From contig JAKUCV010000195.1 in NCBI GenBank assembly GCA_028386065.3, positions 3,687 to 67,686 on the forward strand: a DNA stretch of 64,000 nt, given 5' to 3'. The stretch's first letter is position 1, and the number at the start of each line of letters is the position of its first letter. Below the pieces are notes generated by a model. It saw only the letters and a program-made list of their open reading frames with translations, ran no database searches and had not been told where the DNA came from. Position numbers and translations under genes: made by a program. Of this stretch, positions 1 through 10,690 are shown piece after piece. Source of the DNA: Turnera subulata (taxonomy: Eukaryota > Streptophyta > Magnoliopsida > Malpighiales > Passifloraceae).

Positions 1-463
1 TTTTCCTATTTTCTTTTTTTTTCTTTTATTTTTTTTTCTTTTCTTTTTCCTCTCTTTTTTTTTCTCTCTTTTTCTTTTCTCTCTTTTTCTTTTTCTCTCT
101 TTTTCTCTCCACCGGCTGCCTTCCTCTTCCTTTTTATAGACTGGAAAACACTATTAAGCTTGTGATTTACAAATAATGCAATTCGTCTGCATTACGGGCG
201 AATCCGATCCGGACCAGAAAATAACCGATACCTCCTTAGTTATTTTCCGGTGTGATTTTCCGAGAAATTCCGAAACCCGAAAAATACCAACTTAGTTTCG
301 AAAAATTCACGGGAAAATCACGAGCGCGGGAAAACCTTCGGTTTCGAAAAACAACTCCCGATTTACCTTGAATTAATTACCCAAGATTAATTCAACAGTA
401 AATCACGGTAAATAGACTTTTACAGTCCGGTAAAAATCCAAAATTTTTACCCGGGCTGTTACA
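1..463 (-). repeat. Tekay-type LTR fragment, reverse orientation
   Basis: Read on the minus strand from 463, the sequence begins TGTAACAGCCCGGG and continues with the AT-rich then CGAAA-rich text that also opens the solo LTR at 11413 and the LTR ending at 42922. It is the 5' part of a chromovirus-type Gypsy LTR running leftwards out of the window. Positions 1-115 are almost pure pyrimidine on the plus strand. The left end is not in view, so solo LTR and full element cannot be separated. Confidence 0.75.
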
Positions 464-1030
464 AAAGCTCTAAATATAAAAAATCATAATAGCCCTAAAA
501 TCTTAAACCCTAAAACTTACAAAATTTTTAAACCCTAAACCCTAAAATTTTAACCTTAAATTGCAAAGCTCTAAATATGAAAAAAAACCTAATAGCCCTG
601 AACTCTTAAACCCTAAAATTTTAAAAAATTAAACCGTAAACCCTACAATTTTAAACCTTAAATTGCAACGGTCTAAATAAAAAAAAAATCCTAATAGCCC
701 TAAAATCTTAAACCCTAAAAATTTTAAATTTTGAAACCCTAAACCCTACAATTTTAGACCATAAAATTCAAAGCTCTAAATATAAAAAATTCTAGTAGCC
801 CTAAAATCTTAAACCCTAAAAATTTAATCCCCTAAAACCATAATACGTAACTCTTAAAATCCTAAACCTTAAACTCTTAAATCTTAAAATCTCAAACTAT
901 AAAATCTAAAAATTTAAATTCTTAAATCCTAAATTTCAGAGCCGTAAATTTTAAACTTTAAAATACAAAGATCTAAATAAAGAAAATCTTAATAGTTCTA
1001 AAACCTACCCTAAAATCCTAATCACTAAAT
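464..1030. repeat. Degenerate telomere-like tandem repeat, ~102-bp period
   Basis: The block is built from CCCTAAA-like heptamers (plant telomere motif) diluted with AT-rich text. A higher-order unit is visible: the phrase AAAGCTCTAAATA or a close variant recurs at about 464, 565, 666 and 770, and again near 966, each time followed by TAATAGCCCTAAAATC-like text. It is an interstitial telomere-related satellite rather than a live telomere, because the heptamers are not uniform and other sequence continues on both sides. Confidence 0.7.
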
Positions 1031-1466
1031 ATAATACCTAACTTCTAAATCATCACATCAAACAATGCCAAAAACATGGTATGATTTGTCCAATCTGGAA
1101 CGCAATATGTTATATCCAATCCAAAATGTGATTGTATTCTTATTCTATCATCGATCCAATAAAAAAAAAAAATTCTTTGTTCTTGCTTGCCTCGTGTATT
1201 ATTCCAGAGCACGGCACTGTCCGGCCCAGCCAATTCTGTTGCTTTCAAGGTTTCCTATCTTTTTTATTTTTTGGAAGGTAAGGTTTCCTATCTTATCTGC
1301 ACTATGCATATCGCCATCTTGGGTGGGGTACAATTCTTTCAAACTCGCTACTATTGTCTATCACCTTTATTTTGTCCAATGGTCGTTTGCAAATTGAGTG
1401 GACAAGAAAACATGGTCTCGTCCACTTTTACCGCATGCACCTTGAATATCTAACATATGTAGCATG
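1031..1466. other. Unassigned AT-rich sequence
   Basis: No recognisable gene, LTR end or terminal inverted repeat. Short frames here have no domain I recognise. The block separates the telomere-like repeat from the LINE tail. Confidence 0.4.
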
Positions 1467-1882
1467 TTTTTTTTTATTTTTTTTGATGCTAACGATATTT
1501 TTATTAATGAAAAGAATTACATGGATTTACAAGGTAACAAGACCCTACTTCCAGCATCCCTCACGGGACGGTAGACTCGATCAGACACTAAAAGATCAAA
1601 AAGCGATGACACAGGTAACAAAAGATTGAAATTACGCCTGGGTGCACGCAGATGTTTTAAGGTCTCAGCATCAAAGATGACCAGTGAAGTAGAAAATGAG
1701 ACATCTACCTAGAGCGCCTTGATCCAAGAAACGGCACGTACTATTATCACGTCCACTAATCTGTACACAGAAGTCGCATTGCCACGAAAGCCAGATGGAC
1801 CATAATGATGCAACGCCAATTATGTACCAACAACCACGGCTGCATTGGATAGGAGACAGAGCAACCCACTGAGGGAAAAAAT
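1467..1882 (-). pseudogene. LINE 3' end: C-terminal tail and 3' UTR
   Basis: The minus frame at 1671-1882 reads a tryptophan-rich stretch (PQWVALSP, then WSIWLSWQCDF) typical of the region after the LINE reverse transcriptase zinc finger. It continues the product whose upstream part ends at 7540 (WWGVLWSIPNNLADF), although the frame is shifted by one base across the Copia insertion. Downstream come a short UTR and an A-rich tail (T-run on the plus strand at 1467-1484, broken by one A). Confidence 0.7.
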
Positions 1883-2619
1883 TGTTAGCCGTGGTTTCCT
1901 CCACATGGGTGGGGACCATGAGCTAAATTATTAAATAAAAGAAAAAAAGAGGAAAAGGCCAAAGGTAGAAGAAGACAAAGAGGAAACCATGCACCGAAAG
2001 CTACATCTTTGCATGGTCTACTTTTGTGTGTTCTGCAGCAATGGTTGAAAATGAAGAGTTGAAAATAAAGAATTAAGGTGCACCATTTTCATGGTGGAGC
2101 AAAGTTGAAAATGGAGAATCAAATTATTCTTCTACTGCCAATAAAAGGCAGCAAGATCCTTCTGCACAAGACACACAGCTGCTCACAGAGCAAAACTCAG
2201 AAGGAGAGTAAGAGTGTAGGAGCGTAGGAAAAATAGAGAGAAAGAAAGAGGGAGAAAATATGATAAATTTAGTCCTTCTAAATTTAAGAAGTGATAAAAT
2301 AGTCCTTTTAATTTTAGAAAGTGATAGAATAATCCCTCTTAGTTAGGAAGTGACAAAATAGTGAGGAAAATACTTTTGGGATATTTTTGGAAAACACTTT
2401 TGTGTGACACTATTTTGGGTAGAATTCTAGATTTTGTCTACCTTTAATTGTTTTAAGGAAGTCTCTCTTTGTAAGCCTACTATTTTTATAGTGGAAGTTT
2501 TCTGCGGATTGAGCTTGTGGACGTAGTCCAAAAATTTTGGGTGAACCACGTTAAATTTCGGTGTGCCATTTATTTTCAGTTGATCATTATTCCGCAAGAT
2601 AGTGCCACTAGGACCAACA
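1883..2619 (+). repeat. 5' LTR of the Tork element
   Basis: 737 bp, TG...CA bounded, matching 6805-7539 with scattered substitutions and small indels. The sequence corresponding to the intact TATA box of the 3' LTR reads CAATAAAAGG at 2139-2148, so the copy that would drive genomic RNA appears damaged in its core promoter. Confidence 0.92.
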
Positions 2620-2621
2620 AC

Positions 2622-2633
2622 TGGTAATGGAGC
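2622..2633 (+). promoter_or_regulatory. Primer-binding site of the Tork element
   Basis: TGGTAATGGAGC begins two bases after the 5' LTR. It resembles the complement of the initiator-tRNA-Met 3' end (TGGTATCAGAGC), the usual primer of plant Copia elements, with mismatches. Confidence 0.75.
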
Positions 2634-2799
2634 AAGGCCTACTCCAATACAGGTACTCTATCAAACTGTTCATTTATATGGTCCTGTTCATATATATATA
2701 CGGTACTGTTCATCGTATTTGTACTATTCTTCTATACGGGTACTATTCATCGCCGGGAATTTCTCTGGACCAAAAGAGTCAGTTAAAATTTTGGTCTAG
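2634..2799 (+). other. Tork leader with repeated TACTGTTCAT-like phrases
   Basis: Untranslated leader between primer-binding site and gag. It repeats short phrases such as CTGTTCAT, GTACTGTTCATCG and GTACTATTCATCG, giving an imperfect micro-repeat. Such leaders hold packaging signals in LTR elements; no specific motif can be assigned. Confidence 0.45.
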
Positions 2800-3368
2800 A
2801 TGGAGGTGAAGATAAACAAGACGATCACTCTTGATGGCACAAATTACCACCTATGGAGAAACAAGAAGAAGGATCTCCTGTTCGTGACGAAGATGCATTT
2901 ACCGGTGTTCAGTACGGTAAAGCCTGATGATAAATCAGATGAAGAGTGGGAATTTGAGCATAATCAGGTATGCGACTACATACAACAATTTTTGTTGAAA
3001 ATAATGTTTACAACCACATTTCTAGAATTGAGCATGCGAGAACTCTGTGGGAGAAGCTCGAAGAATTATATGCCTCAAAGACAGGAAACAATAAGCTCTT
3101 TTACTTGACAAAGTTGATGCAAGTAAAATATCAAGAAGGCACAACCGTTGCAGATCACCTCAATGAAATACAAGGGATCGTGGACCAGTTGTCAAGCATG
3201 GGCATAAAATTCGACGATGAGGTACTTGCTCTTATGGTTCTGGCAACACTCCAAGATTCATGGGAAACTTTGAAGGTGTCAATCACAAATTCTGCACCTA
3301 ACGGTATGGTCAGTATGGCGTCCGTCAAAAGTGGCATCCTGAATGAAGAAATGAGACGAAGATCATAA
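2800..3368 (+). pseudogene. Tork gag (capsid part), frameshifted
   Basis: The first frame starts at ATG 2800 and reads FDG-like and W-rich Copia capsid text (DGTNYHLW near residue 12). A shift near 2970 moves the conserved middle (TLWEKLEELY, then YLTKLMQVKYQEGTTVADHLNEIQ split over the region) into the next frame, which ends with TAA at 3366-3368 after MRRRS. The capsid normally multimerises to form virus-like particles in the cytoplasm. The zinc knuckle lies in the next open segment. Confidence 0.82.
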
Positions 3369-3395
3369 GGCTCATCTTCTTCACAGTCAGAAGTC

Positions 3396-4484
3396 TTGGC
3401 CACAGTGACGAAGGGGAGAAGCCATAACAGAGGTCAAAGCAGCAGAGACAAAAGTAGAGGAAAATCCAACAAATTTGCAAATATTGAGTGCCATTACTGC
3501 AAGAAGAAGGGCCACATCAAGAGATTTTGCCGACAGTTCAAGAAAGACCAGAAGAAGAACAAAGGCAAAGATGTAAAGAAGGAAGAAAGCAGTAATGATG
3601 AAGCCAATTCCCTCAGAGAATTCAATGTTGTCTGCGATGATGACATCATAAATCTTACTACTCAGGAGACGAGTTGGGTGGTTGATAGTGGTGCTACCAT
3701 CCATGCTACATCACAGAGAGAACTCTTCTCATCTTACACGCCTGGTAATTTTGGGTCTGTAAGAATGGGAAATGATAAAGCCTCGATGGTTGTCGGCAAA
3801 GGAGATATTTGCCTAGAGACCATGAACGGGATGAAGCTGATTTTGAAGAATGTCAGGCATATTCTAGATATGTGTCTGAATCTGATCTCGGTTGATAAGC
3901 TCGATGAGAAAAAAATTTGTAATACCTTCTACAACGGAAAGTGGAAACTCACCAAAGGCTCGCTGGTGGTGGCACGAGGTACAAAGGTGTCAAAGTTGTT
4001 TGTGACGCAAGCGAAGATTTCCCAACAAGTTGTCAACATTGTGGAGAATGACAGCCAAGTCCAGCTATGGCACAGACGTCTCGGACATATGAGCGAGAAG
4101 TCAATGGCGAAGCTAGTCAAGAAAAAAGATCTGTCAGGATTGGACCAGATCCAACTAAAGAAGTGCTCTCACTGTCTAGCTGGTAAGCAAAATAGAGTTT
4201 CTTTTAAGAGTTTTTCTCCTTCTAGAAAGAAAGATGTGTTAGAACTGGTACACTCAGATCTATGTGGGCCTTTTAATAAGTCCCTTGGTGGTGCCCGGTA
4301 TTTTGTGACATTTATTGATGATCATTCACGGAAGACTTGGGTGTACACGTTAAAGTCCAAAGATCAAGTGTTAGCCGTTTTCAAGCAGTTCCTAACCATG
4401 GTAGAGAGAGAGACAAGAAAGAAGTTGAAGTGTATCCGGACAGACATTGGTGGTGAGTACACAGGTCCATTTGATGTTTACTGA
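3396..4484 (+). pseudogene. Tork nucleocapsid, protease and integrase N-terminal half
   Basis: This 362-codon open segment begins in the basic nucleocapsid and carries a CCHC zinc knuckle (CHYCKKKGHIKRFC, about residues 33-46). The protease active site WVVDSGAT is near residues 93-100. The integrase HHCC finger follows (HRRLGH and CSHC), then the core with the first catalytic Asp in HSDLCGPF and the second in RTDIGGEY. TGA at 4482-4484 ends the segment. The third catalytic residue, just downstream, is Lys (AAG at 4548-4550) where the family has Glu, so integrase should be dead even without the stops. Confidence 0.9.
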
Positions 4485-4631
4485 AAAGAACATGGCATTC
4501 GACATCAGTTTACTCCTCCCAAAACTCCACAGCTGAATGACCTAGCTAAGAGGATGAACAGAACTTTGATTGAGAGAACCAGAAGCTTACTCTCTCACTC
4601 AAAGTTACCACAGGTTTTCTAGGGAGAAGCA
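4485..4631 (+). pseudogene. Tork integrase catalytic-Glu region, broken
   Basis: Between the TGA at 4482 and the next open segment the integrase frame continues (KEHGIRHQF, then KRMNRTLIERTRSL). A TAG at 4621-4623 falls where the family has Trp, a TGG to TAG change. The codon for the catalytic Glu is AAG (4548-4550), a G to A change. Confidence 0.8.
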
Positions 4632-5618
4632 TTGCTTACACCGGCTTACGTGCTGAACCATTTACCCTATGTTTCCCTTCAGTATGAAGCTCCAGAGAAG
4701 GTGTGGTCAGGTAGGGACATATCCTATGATCACTTACGAGTATTTGGGTGCAAAGCTCATGTTCACATTCCTAAGGATGAAAGAAGCAAACTGGATGCCA
4801 AGACAAGGCAGTGTGTATTCATCGGTTATGGTCAAGATATGCTTGGCTATAGGTTCTATGATCTGGTGGAGAAAAAGCTTATCAGGAGTCGAGATGTTGT
4901 CTTTATGGAGGATCAGACCATAGAAGACATTGACAAAGTAGAGAAGGCCAGTGTTGATTCAGCAGAGTTTCAATTACCTCCTACAATGGTGCCAAGGCAA
5001 GTTGGAGATGATGTTCAGGATATTCATCCTGAAGTTTCAGATGTTCCTGTTGAAGATGAGTCAGCAGAAGCTGAGAGTAATGAGAATGATGGCAATGATG
5101 ATATAGTCAGGGATGACCATCCTCAGCCTTTAAGTAACTCTCCTTATCGTACAAGATCTGGCAGAGTTGTGCAACGCTCTACCAGATATTTTCCAAGTGA
5201 TTACTTGTTGCTCACTGACGGGGGAGAACCAGAAAGCTATGATGAAGCTATTGATGATGAGCATAAGGAGAAATGGATTCAAACCATGCAAGAAGAGATG
5301 AAATCCTTGCATGAGAACAAGACATTTGAGCTGGTGAAATTGCCTAAAGGCAAGAGAGCTTTGAAGAAAAAGTGGATGTTCAGGATCAAGCATGAGGAGC
5401 ATAGTCCACTTCCCAGATTGAAAGCAAGACTGGTTGTCAAAGGTTTCAGTCAAAGGAAAGGCATTGACTTTGATGAAATCTTCTCAATAGTGGTGAAAAT
5501 GACCTCAATCCGCACAGTGCTGGGATTAGCTGCAAGTCTCAACCTGGAGGTTGAACAGATGGATGTTAAAACAGCCTTCCTACATGGTGACTTGGAAGAA
5601 GAGATATACATGGAGTAG
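4632..5618 (+). pseudogene. Tork integrase C-terminus and reverse transcriptase N-terminal half
   Basis: The segment opens with the integrase C-terminal region (VFGCKAHVHIP, then FIGYGQDMLGYRFYD), passes an acidic linker, and enters the reverse transcriptase: WIQTMQEEMKSL, LKARLVVKGFSQRKGIDFDE, then MDVKTAFLHGDLEEEIYME. TAG at 5616-5618 stops it where a Gln is usual (CAG to TAG). Confidence 0.9.
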
Positions 5619-5996
5619 CCAAAGGGTTTCCAGCAGAAAGGAAAAGAGGATTATGTTTGCAGATTGAGGAAAAGTCTCTACGGCTTAAAACAGGCCCCAA
5701 GCTAGTGGTATAAGAAGTTCGAGTCTGTGATGGGGCAACAGGGCTACAAGAAGACTACTTCAGATCACTGTGTGTTCGTTCAGAAATTTTCTGATGATGA
5801 TTTTATCATCCTATTGCTCTATGTGGATGATATGCTGATTGTTGGCCAGAATGTCTCTAAAATCAACAGCTTGAAAGCACAATTAAGTAAGTTTTTCGCC
5901 TTGAAAGACTTGGGGCCAGCAAAAAATTCTCAGGATGAGAATTATTCGAGATCGACAAGTCAAGAAGATATGGTTGTCTCAGGAGAAGTACATTGA
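5619..5996 (+). pseudogene. Tork reverse transcriptase C-terminal half
   Basis: Continues with the [10 protein letters not shown] block, a TAG near 5704, then an open segment from 5727 holding DHCVFVQKF and the catalytic YVDDMLIVG box, which is intact. A frameshift near 5930 precedes the TGA at 5994. Confidence 0.88.
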
Positions 5997-6065
5997 GAAA
6001 GTACTCCAGAGGTTCAACATGGATAAGCTAAAGCAGTTAGTTGTCCTCTTGCTAACTATTTTAGA

Positions 6066-6848
6066 TTGAGTTCAGAGCAGAGTCCCTCCACAGATGAGGA
6101 GAAGAAAGAGATGGAACGAGTTCCATATGCTTCAGCAGTTGGAAGCTTGATGTATGCCATGGTATGCACCAGACCAGATATTGCTCACGCAGTTGGAGTG
6201 GTAAGCCGATACCTTTCAAATCCAGGAAAAGAGCATTGGAATGCTGTCAAGTGAATATTAAGGTATCTTCGAGGAACCTCCAAAATGTGCTTATGTTATG
6301 GAAAAGACAAACCGGTGCTGGTTGGATATGCAGATGTAGATATGGCTGGTGATGTTAGTTCAAAAAAATCTACATCAGGATACCTGATTAATTTTTTAGG
6401 GGGAGCTGTGTCATGGCAGTCAAGGCTACAAAAGTGTGTTGCATTATCAACGACAGCAGCTGAGTTTAATGCAGCAACAGAAGCATGCAAGGAGTTCTTA
6501 TGGATGAAGAAGTTCTTAACTGAACTTGGATTCTCGCAAGACGGTTATCAACTATTTTGTGATAGTCAGAGTGCTATCCATCTTGCGAAGAATGCCTCAT
6601 TTCATTCCAGATCAAAACATATTGATGTGAGATATAACTGGATCAGGGATGTGTTAGAGAAGAAGCTATTACGACTCGAGAAGATCCATACAGAAGAGAA
6701 TAGATCTGATATGCTGACGAAGACACTTCCAAGAGGGAAGTTTGAATTCTGCCGAGAAGCTGCCGGGATGGTGGATCCCCCATGTAGTCAGAATGGGGGA
6801 GAATTGTTAGCCGTGGTTTCCTCCACATGTGTGGGGACCATGAGCTAA
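6066..6848 (+). pseudogene. Tork RNase H
   Basis: 6066-6254 encodes PYASAVGSLMYAMVCTRPDIAHAVGVVSRY, the conserved link from reverse transcriptase to RNase H. A TGA at 6252-6254 (Trp usual) breaks it. 6285-6848 encodes GYADVDMAGDVSSKKSTSGY, a TAAEFNAA box, CDSQSAIHLAKNASFHSRSKHIDVRYNW (in two parts) and the C-terminal SDMLTKTLPRGKF. This last frame reads through the polypurine tract and 44 bases into the 3' LTR. Confidence 0.88.
6791..6804 (+). promoter_or_regulatory. Polypurine tract of the Tork element
   Basis: GAATGGGGGAGAAT directly abuts the 3' LTR start TGTTAG, as expected for the plus-strand primer. Confidence 0.8.
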
Positions 6849-7539
6849 ATTATTAAAAAAAAAAGGAGGAAAAGGCCAAAGGCAGAAGAAGACCAAAAGG
6901 AAACCATGCACCGAAAGCTGCACCTTTGCATGGTCTAATTTTGTGTGCTCTGCTGCAATGGTTGAAAATGAAGAGTTGAAAATAAAGAACCAAGGTGCAC
7001 CATTTTCATCGTAGCAGGTGGAGCAAAGTTGAAAATGGAGAACCAAGTTGCACCTCCACTACCTATAAAAGGCAGCAAGATCCTTCTGCACAAGACACAC
7101 AGCTCACAGAGCAAAACTCAGAAGGAGAGTAAGAGTGTAGGAGCGCGGGCAAAATAGAGAGAAAGAAAGAGAGAGAGAGTGTGATAAATTTAGTCCTTCT
7201 AAATTTAAGAAGTGATAAAATAGTCCTTCTAATTTTAGAAAGTGACAGAATAGTCCCTCTTAGTTAGGGAGTGATAAAATAGTGATAAAATATTTTTGGG
7301 GTATTTTTGGGAAATACTTTTGTGGGACACTATTTTGGGTAGAGCTCTAGATTTTGTCTACCCCTAAATGCTTTAGGGAAGTCTCTCTTTGTAAGCCTAC
7401 TATTTTTACAGTGGAAGTTTTCTGCTGATTGAGCTTGTGGACGTAGCCCAAAAGTTTTGGGTGAACCACGTTAAATTTCGGTATGCCATTTATTTTCAGT
7501 TGATCATTATTCCACAAGATAGTGCCACTGGGACCAACA
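6805..7539 (+). repeat. 3' LTR of the Tork element
   Basis: 735 bp, TGTTAG to CCAACA, followed at once by the target duplication AAAAT. It retains a good TATA box (TATAAAA, 7064-7070) about 25-30 bp before the expected transcript start. Confidence 0.92.
7064..7070 (+). promoter_or_regulatory. TATA box in the Tork 3' LTR
   Basis: TATAAAAGGCAGC is a canonical plant core promoter sequence. The matching site in the 5' LTR reads CAATAAAAGG. The 3' copy could in principle drive transcription outward into the antisense LINE sequence. Confidence 0.6.
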
Positions 7540-8165
7540 AAAATCGGCAAGGTTGTTTGGGATACTCCACAGAACACCCCACCAGGAGCAGACTTTGGAC
7601 AATACTAGCCATGAAACAGGGCAGTGCAACAAAAGATGATTTATAGACTCAAGATGGCAATGACATAGGCTACACAAAGAGTCTGCCAGTGATAGAATTC
7701 CTCTCTCACGAAGCATGTCTTTTGATGGGATACCTCGGTTGAGTGCGAGCCAAACCCAACACTCAACTTTGATTGGAGATAGTGAAAACCACATAAAAGG
7801 AATAGTTCGCTTATCGCCCAGCTTGGAGTAAATAAAGGCCCTACCCAGCTTAACAGAATAATGACCGCCGCTACCAACACTCTATATGCGACTATCAAGA
7901 CCAGAAGCAAGGCCTGGTAAACTATCGATGATCTCTTGAAGATCTCGGACCTGCACCATTTCCCACTCACGTAGCCTCCTTCTCCATCTAGTCGACCATA
8001 CCAGGCCCTCCTGGTTGCCAAGCAAGCCTTCTTCCACCGAACATGATTTTGCAGTAGAGATGGAGTATAACCGTGGGAACAAATTTTTAAATTCTCCCTT
8101 CCCGGACCAATCGTCACTCCAAAATAACACATCCTTGCCCGCTCCCAACCTGATATGAGACCCAA
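7540..8165 (-). pseudogene. LINE zinc-finger region downstream of reverse transcriptase
   Basis: Minus frame 7794 to 7545 reads VWLALNRGIPSKDMLRERG, CSLCHCHLESINHLLLHCP and WWGVLWSIPNN, the zinc-binding reverse transcriptase-associated region of plant LINEs (CxxC...HLLLHCP). Upstream, to about 8165, the frame is shifted but the W-rich text linking to the reverse transcriptase remains. The Copia element interrupts it at 7540. Confidence 0.85.
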
Positions 8166-9487
8166 ACCAAAGAGAAAAGTCGGATTGACTAGGACCAGAA
8201 CCGAACTGAACTATGTCCTGCCACAAAGGGGAACAGTTCTGCAAGCGAAAAATTGAACATAATTCAGAAGAGTGCTCCATGTATTTTCGCCTAATTAGAT
8301 CTTTCCATACTCTCGGCTCCGGTTGGTAGAAGCTCCATAGCCACTTAAAAAGAAGGCATCGATTCATTATGTTGACATCAATGATCCCCGTGCCCCCAAG
8401 CTCTTTAGGGACTGTGATTTTCTTCCATGCCACAAGGCACAATTTCCTACCCATTTCAACTCCATTCCAAAAAAAGATCCTCAAGATTGATGTGATCTTT
8501 GTTGGGAGCTTAAATAATGACATATAGTATAAAGGAAGGCCACTCAACACTGACCGAATGAGGGTTACTCTGCCGCCAAGGGACAAATACTTCTCTTTCC
8601 ATGCTTTGAGCCTAGACTTGAACTTCTCCAACACCGGACTCCAAGCTGCAATTCTCTTCATGTTAGCTCCAAGAGGAAATCCGAGGCAAGTAAAAGGGAA
8701 TTTCTCTACACGGCTGTGGAGTCGGCCTGCAAGGTCCGCAACCTGCTGTTGTCGCAGCCCAACACCTATCACTGAACTTTTGTAAAAGTTGATACACAGA
8801 CCAGATAAAATCTCAAAAATTCGTAAACAACGCTTCAAATTTAACAAAGCATCTAGATTTGCATAGAAAAAAAAAAATTGTATCGTCTGCGTATTGTAGC
8901 AACGAAACCGAAGTATCTTGCACCCACACTCCCATGATCTCGCCAAAATCTGCAGCCTTGGATAGAACCACAGGGAGCCCCTCAGCAGCTAGCACAAACA
9001 GAAAATGGGATAAGGAATCACCCTGCTTAAGACCCATTCATTAATACAGACGCCTTTGAAGACGAAAGGCACTCCAAGATGAAATCACACCACCTCCTAC
9101 CAAAACCCATCGCCGCCAACACTTGCATCAAGTAACTCCAGTCCACTGAATCGTAAGACTTTCTAAAATCAAGCTTCCAAATAATGGCTTCCTCTTTACT
9201 CAGCTGTGCACCACTTCACTAGCAAAAAGAACACTGTCCATTATACACCTTCCCACAATAAAGCCAGTTTATTGAGGGCCAACCAAAGAGGGGAGGACTA
9301 CCTTCAATCTCTAGGAGTTTTGATATGATTTTTTATAGGCCTGAAACTAAAGTGATTGGCCTATATTCGTCCAAGGATGTAGCATTGTTTTTCTTTGGCA
9401 AACGAGTAATAAATGTCGTGTTAACTCCCCTGGGCAACGAAGCAGTTTCAAAAAAACCAACCACCATGTCATAAATGTCCGATTTAA
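8166..9487 (-). pseudogene. LINE reverse transcriptase
   Basis: The catalytic box lies on the minus strand within 9037-8813 (GLKQGDSLSHFLF, then LLQYADDTIFFF). It continues in the 8946-7882 frame with the LINE thumb: FTCLGFPLGANMKR, KAWKEKYLSLGGRVTLIRSVL and LPLYYMSLFKLP. The N-terminal palm (9487-9040) is spread over several frames. In an active LINE this enzyme performs target-primed reverse transcription; frameshifts make this copy inactive. Confidence 0.88.
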
Positions 9488-9866
9488 TTCATTCCCAACA
9501 CTTCTTATATAAAAAAAAGTTAAAACCGTCAGGTCTTGGCGCTTTGGAGCTATCACAACTCCACACGGCTTGCTTGACCTCCTCCATAGACACTGGACGT
9601 GCTTTCATTGCAGCATCCTCACAGCTTAGCCTTCTAAAATTCAAGGATCCGATTTGAGGACGACATGACACCAGGCGAGAGTACAAATTGGCAAAGAACT
9701 GTTGTGCCGCAGTCTTGATTGCACTCGGGTTCCTGATCAATTGGCCGTTCCTTTCAATAGCTGTCATCCTATTCTTTCTCCCCCTGTTTGCAGCTGAAAG
9801 GTGAAAAAATCTTGTACTTCTATCGCCCATCCGACACCAGTTAATTCTAGCTTTTTGCCTCCACAA
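9488..9866 (-). pseudogene. LINE linker between endonuclease and reverse transcriptase
   Basis: A 125-codon minus frame contains WRQKARINWCRMGDRSTRFFH and the basic RGRKNRM stretch, the conserved connector of plant L1-type ORF2 proteins. It ends with RPDGFNFFLYKKCWE, which opens the reverse transcriptase. Confidence 0.85.
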
Positions 9867-9887
9867 GGACTCTAGCTGTTTAGTCTT

Positions 9888-10681
9888 TTATGACAATTCA
9901 ACTTTCAGACTACGAGCGCTTTCTAATTCCTTAGTGGACAAAACACTCTCATCTGCCTTCTTATCTAAATCGTCAATCTCTTTTTGGATCGAATCGATAG
10001 AAGAGTTCAGGTTACCGAAAGTACTCTTGTTCCACTGTGACAACAACTTCCTTAATAAGCTCAATTTTTTTAGAAGCATAAAGCGACCAAGAAATTGCGT
10101 ATTTGCCTCCCTCCACATATCAGCGATAACCCTGTCAAAACCAGGAAAATCCCACCAAGCGTTTATAAACATAAAAGGTCTCCATCCCTGATCAGGTACT
10201 TCATTAACCAATAGGAGGGGTACGTGATCCGACCCACGTTTGCTGCCAGCCTGTAAAGAGAGATGTGGGAACAAAAGTAACCAATCAGCTTCCAAGAAAA
10301 CTCGATCAATATGGCTGGCGGATCTTAAGTTGCCCCAAGTAAACTTTCTGTCATTTAGGGGTATTTCCATTAAGCTCAGGTGATCTATGAAGTTACTGAA
10401 AGCTGCTGCCCCCGTTGATAAATTCTACCACTTTTTCTGTCCGTGGTGGAGAGTGTCTCGTTAAAGTCACCTAGAATCAGCCAAGGAGAGTTGAATGATT
10501 GCTTTGCTAACTGGAGTTCATCAAACATCTGTACCCTCCCCTCAACGCTGGAACAATTCATCAACTGAAATTCTATAAGTCCATCAAACTCCATGTCTAT
10601 AAAGGAATACAAAGCCCAATCAAAATAAGGAACCACCACCAATATTTTTTCCTTACCAACAACACTATTCGTATAAAACAC
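9888..10681 (-). pseudogene. LINE apurinic-like endonuclease, N-terminally truncated
   Basis: The 10681-10385 frame reads PWLILGDFNETLSTTDRKSG with the catalytic GDFN. The 10370-9888 frame reads FTWGNLRSASHIDRVFLEADW and GSDHVPLLL, with the terminal catalytic SDH motif, followed by a coiled linker (SSIDSIQKEIDDLDKKADES). A frameshift separates the two near 10375. The first roughly 100 residues of a normal domain are absent, which marks the 5' truncation of the insertion. Confidence 0.87.
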
Positions 10682-10690
10682 AAAGCAAAG

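Larger units (their letters stand above)
1883..7539 (+). mobile_element. Tork-lineage Copia LTR retrotransposon
   Basis: Two LTRs (737 and 735 bp, both TGTTAG to CCAACA) flank a primer-binding site, gag-pol remnants and a polypurine tract. The 5-bp target duplication AAAAT is exact (1878-1882 and 7540-7544). Pol order is protease, integrase, reverse transcriptase, RNase H, as in Copia. Phrases such as the YVDDMLIV catalytic box resemble Tnt1/Tork-type elements. Stops at 3366, 4482, 4621, 5616 and 5704, further breaks, and loss of the integrase catalytic Glu make it non-autonomous. It sits inside the LINE, so it is younger than the LINE. Confidence 0.93.
1467..10690 (-). mobile_element. 5'-truncated plant LINE, interrupted by a Copia element
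   Basis: On the minus strand the order is endonuclease remnant (10681 to 9888), linker, reverse transcriptase (about 9487 to 8200), zinc-finger/RNase H-like tail (7800 to 7540, then 1882 to 1671), a 3' UTR and a poly(A) tail seen as the T-run at 1467-1484. ORF1 and the first part of the endonuclease are missing, as in 5'-truncated target-primed insertions. Several frameshifts mark it as old. A Tork retrotransposon occupies 1883-7539 and duplicated AAAAT of the LINE; removing it brings the two parts of the C-terminal region together. I could not identify a LINE target-site duplication. Confidence 0.85.

Noticed and set aside
464..1030. True telomere
   Set aside because: Heptamers are too degenerate and unrelated DNA continues on both sides.
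1065..1629. Overlapping 88-110-codon frames upstream of the LINE tail
   Set aside because: No domain, overlapping in several frames, partly in LINE 3' UTR antisense.
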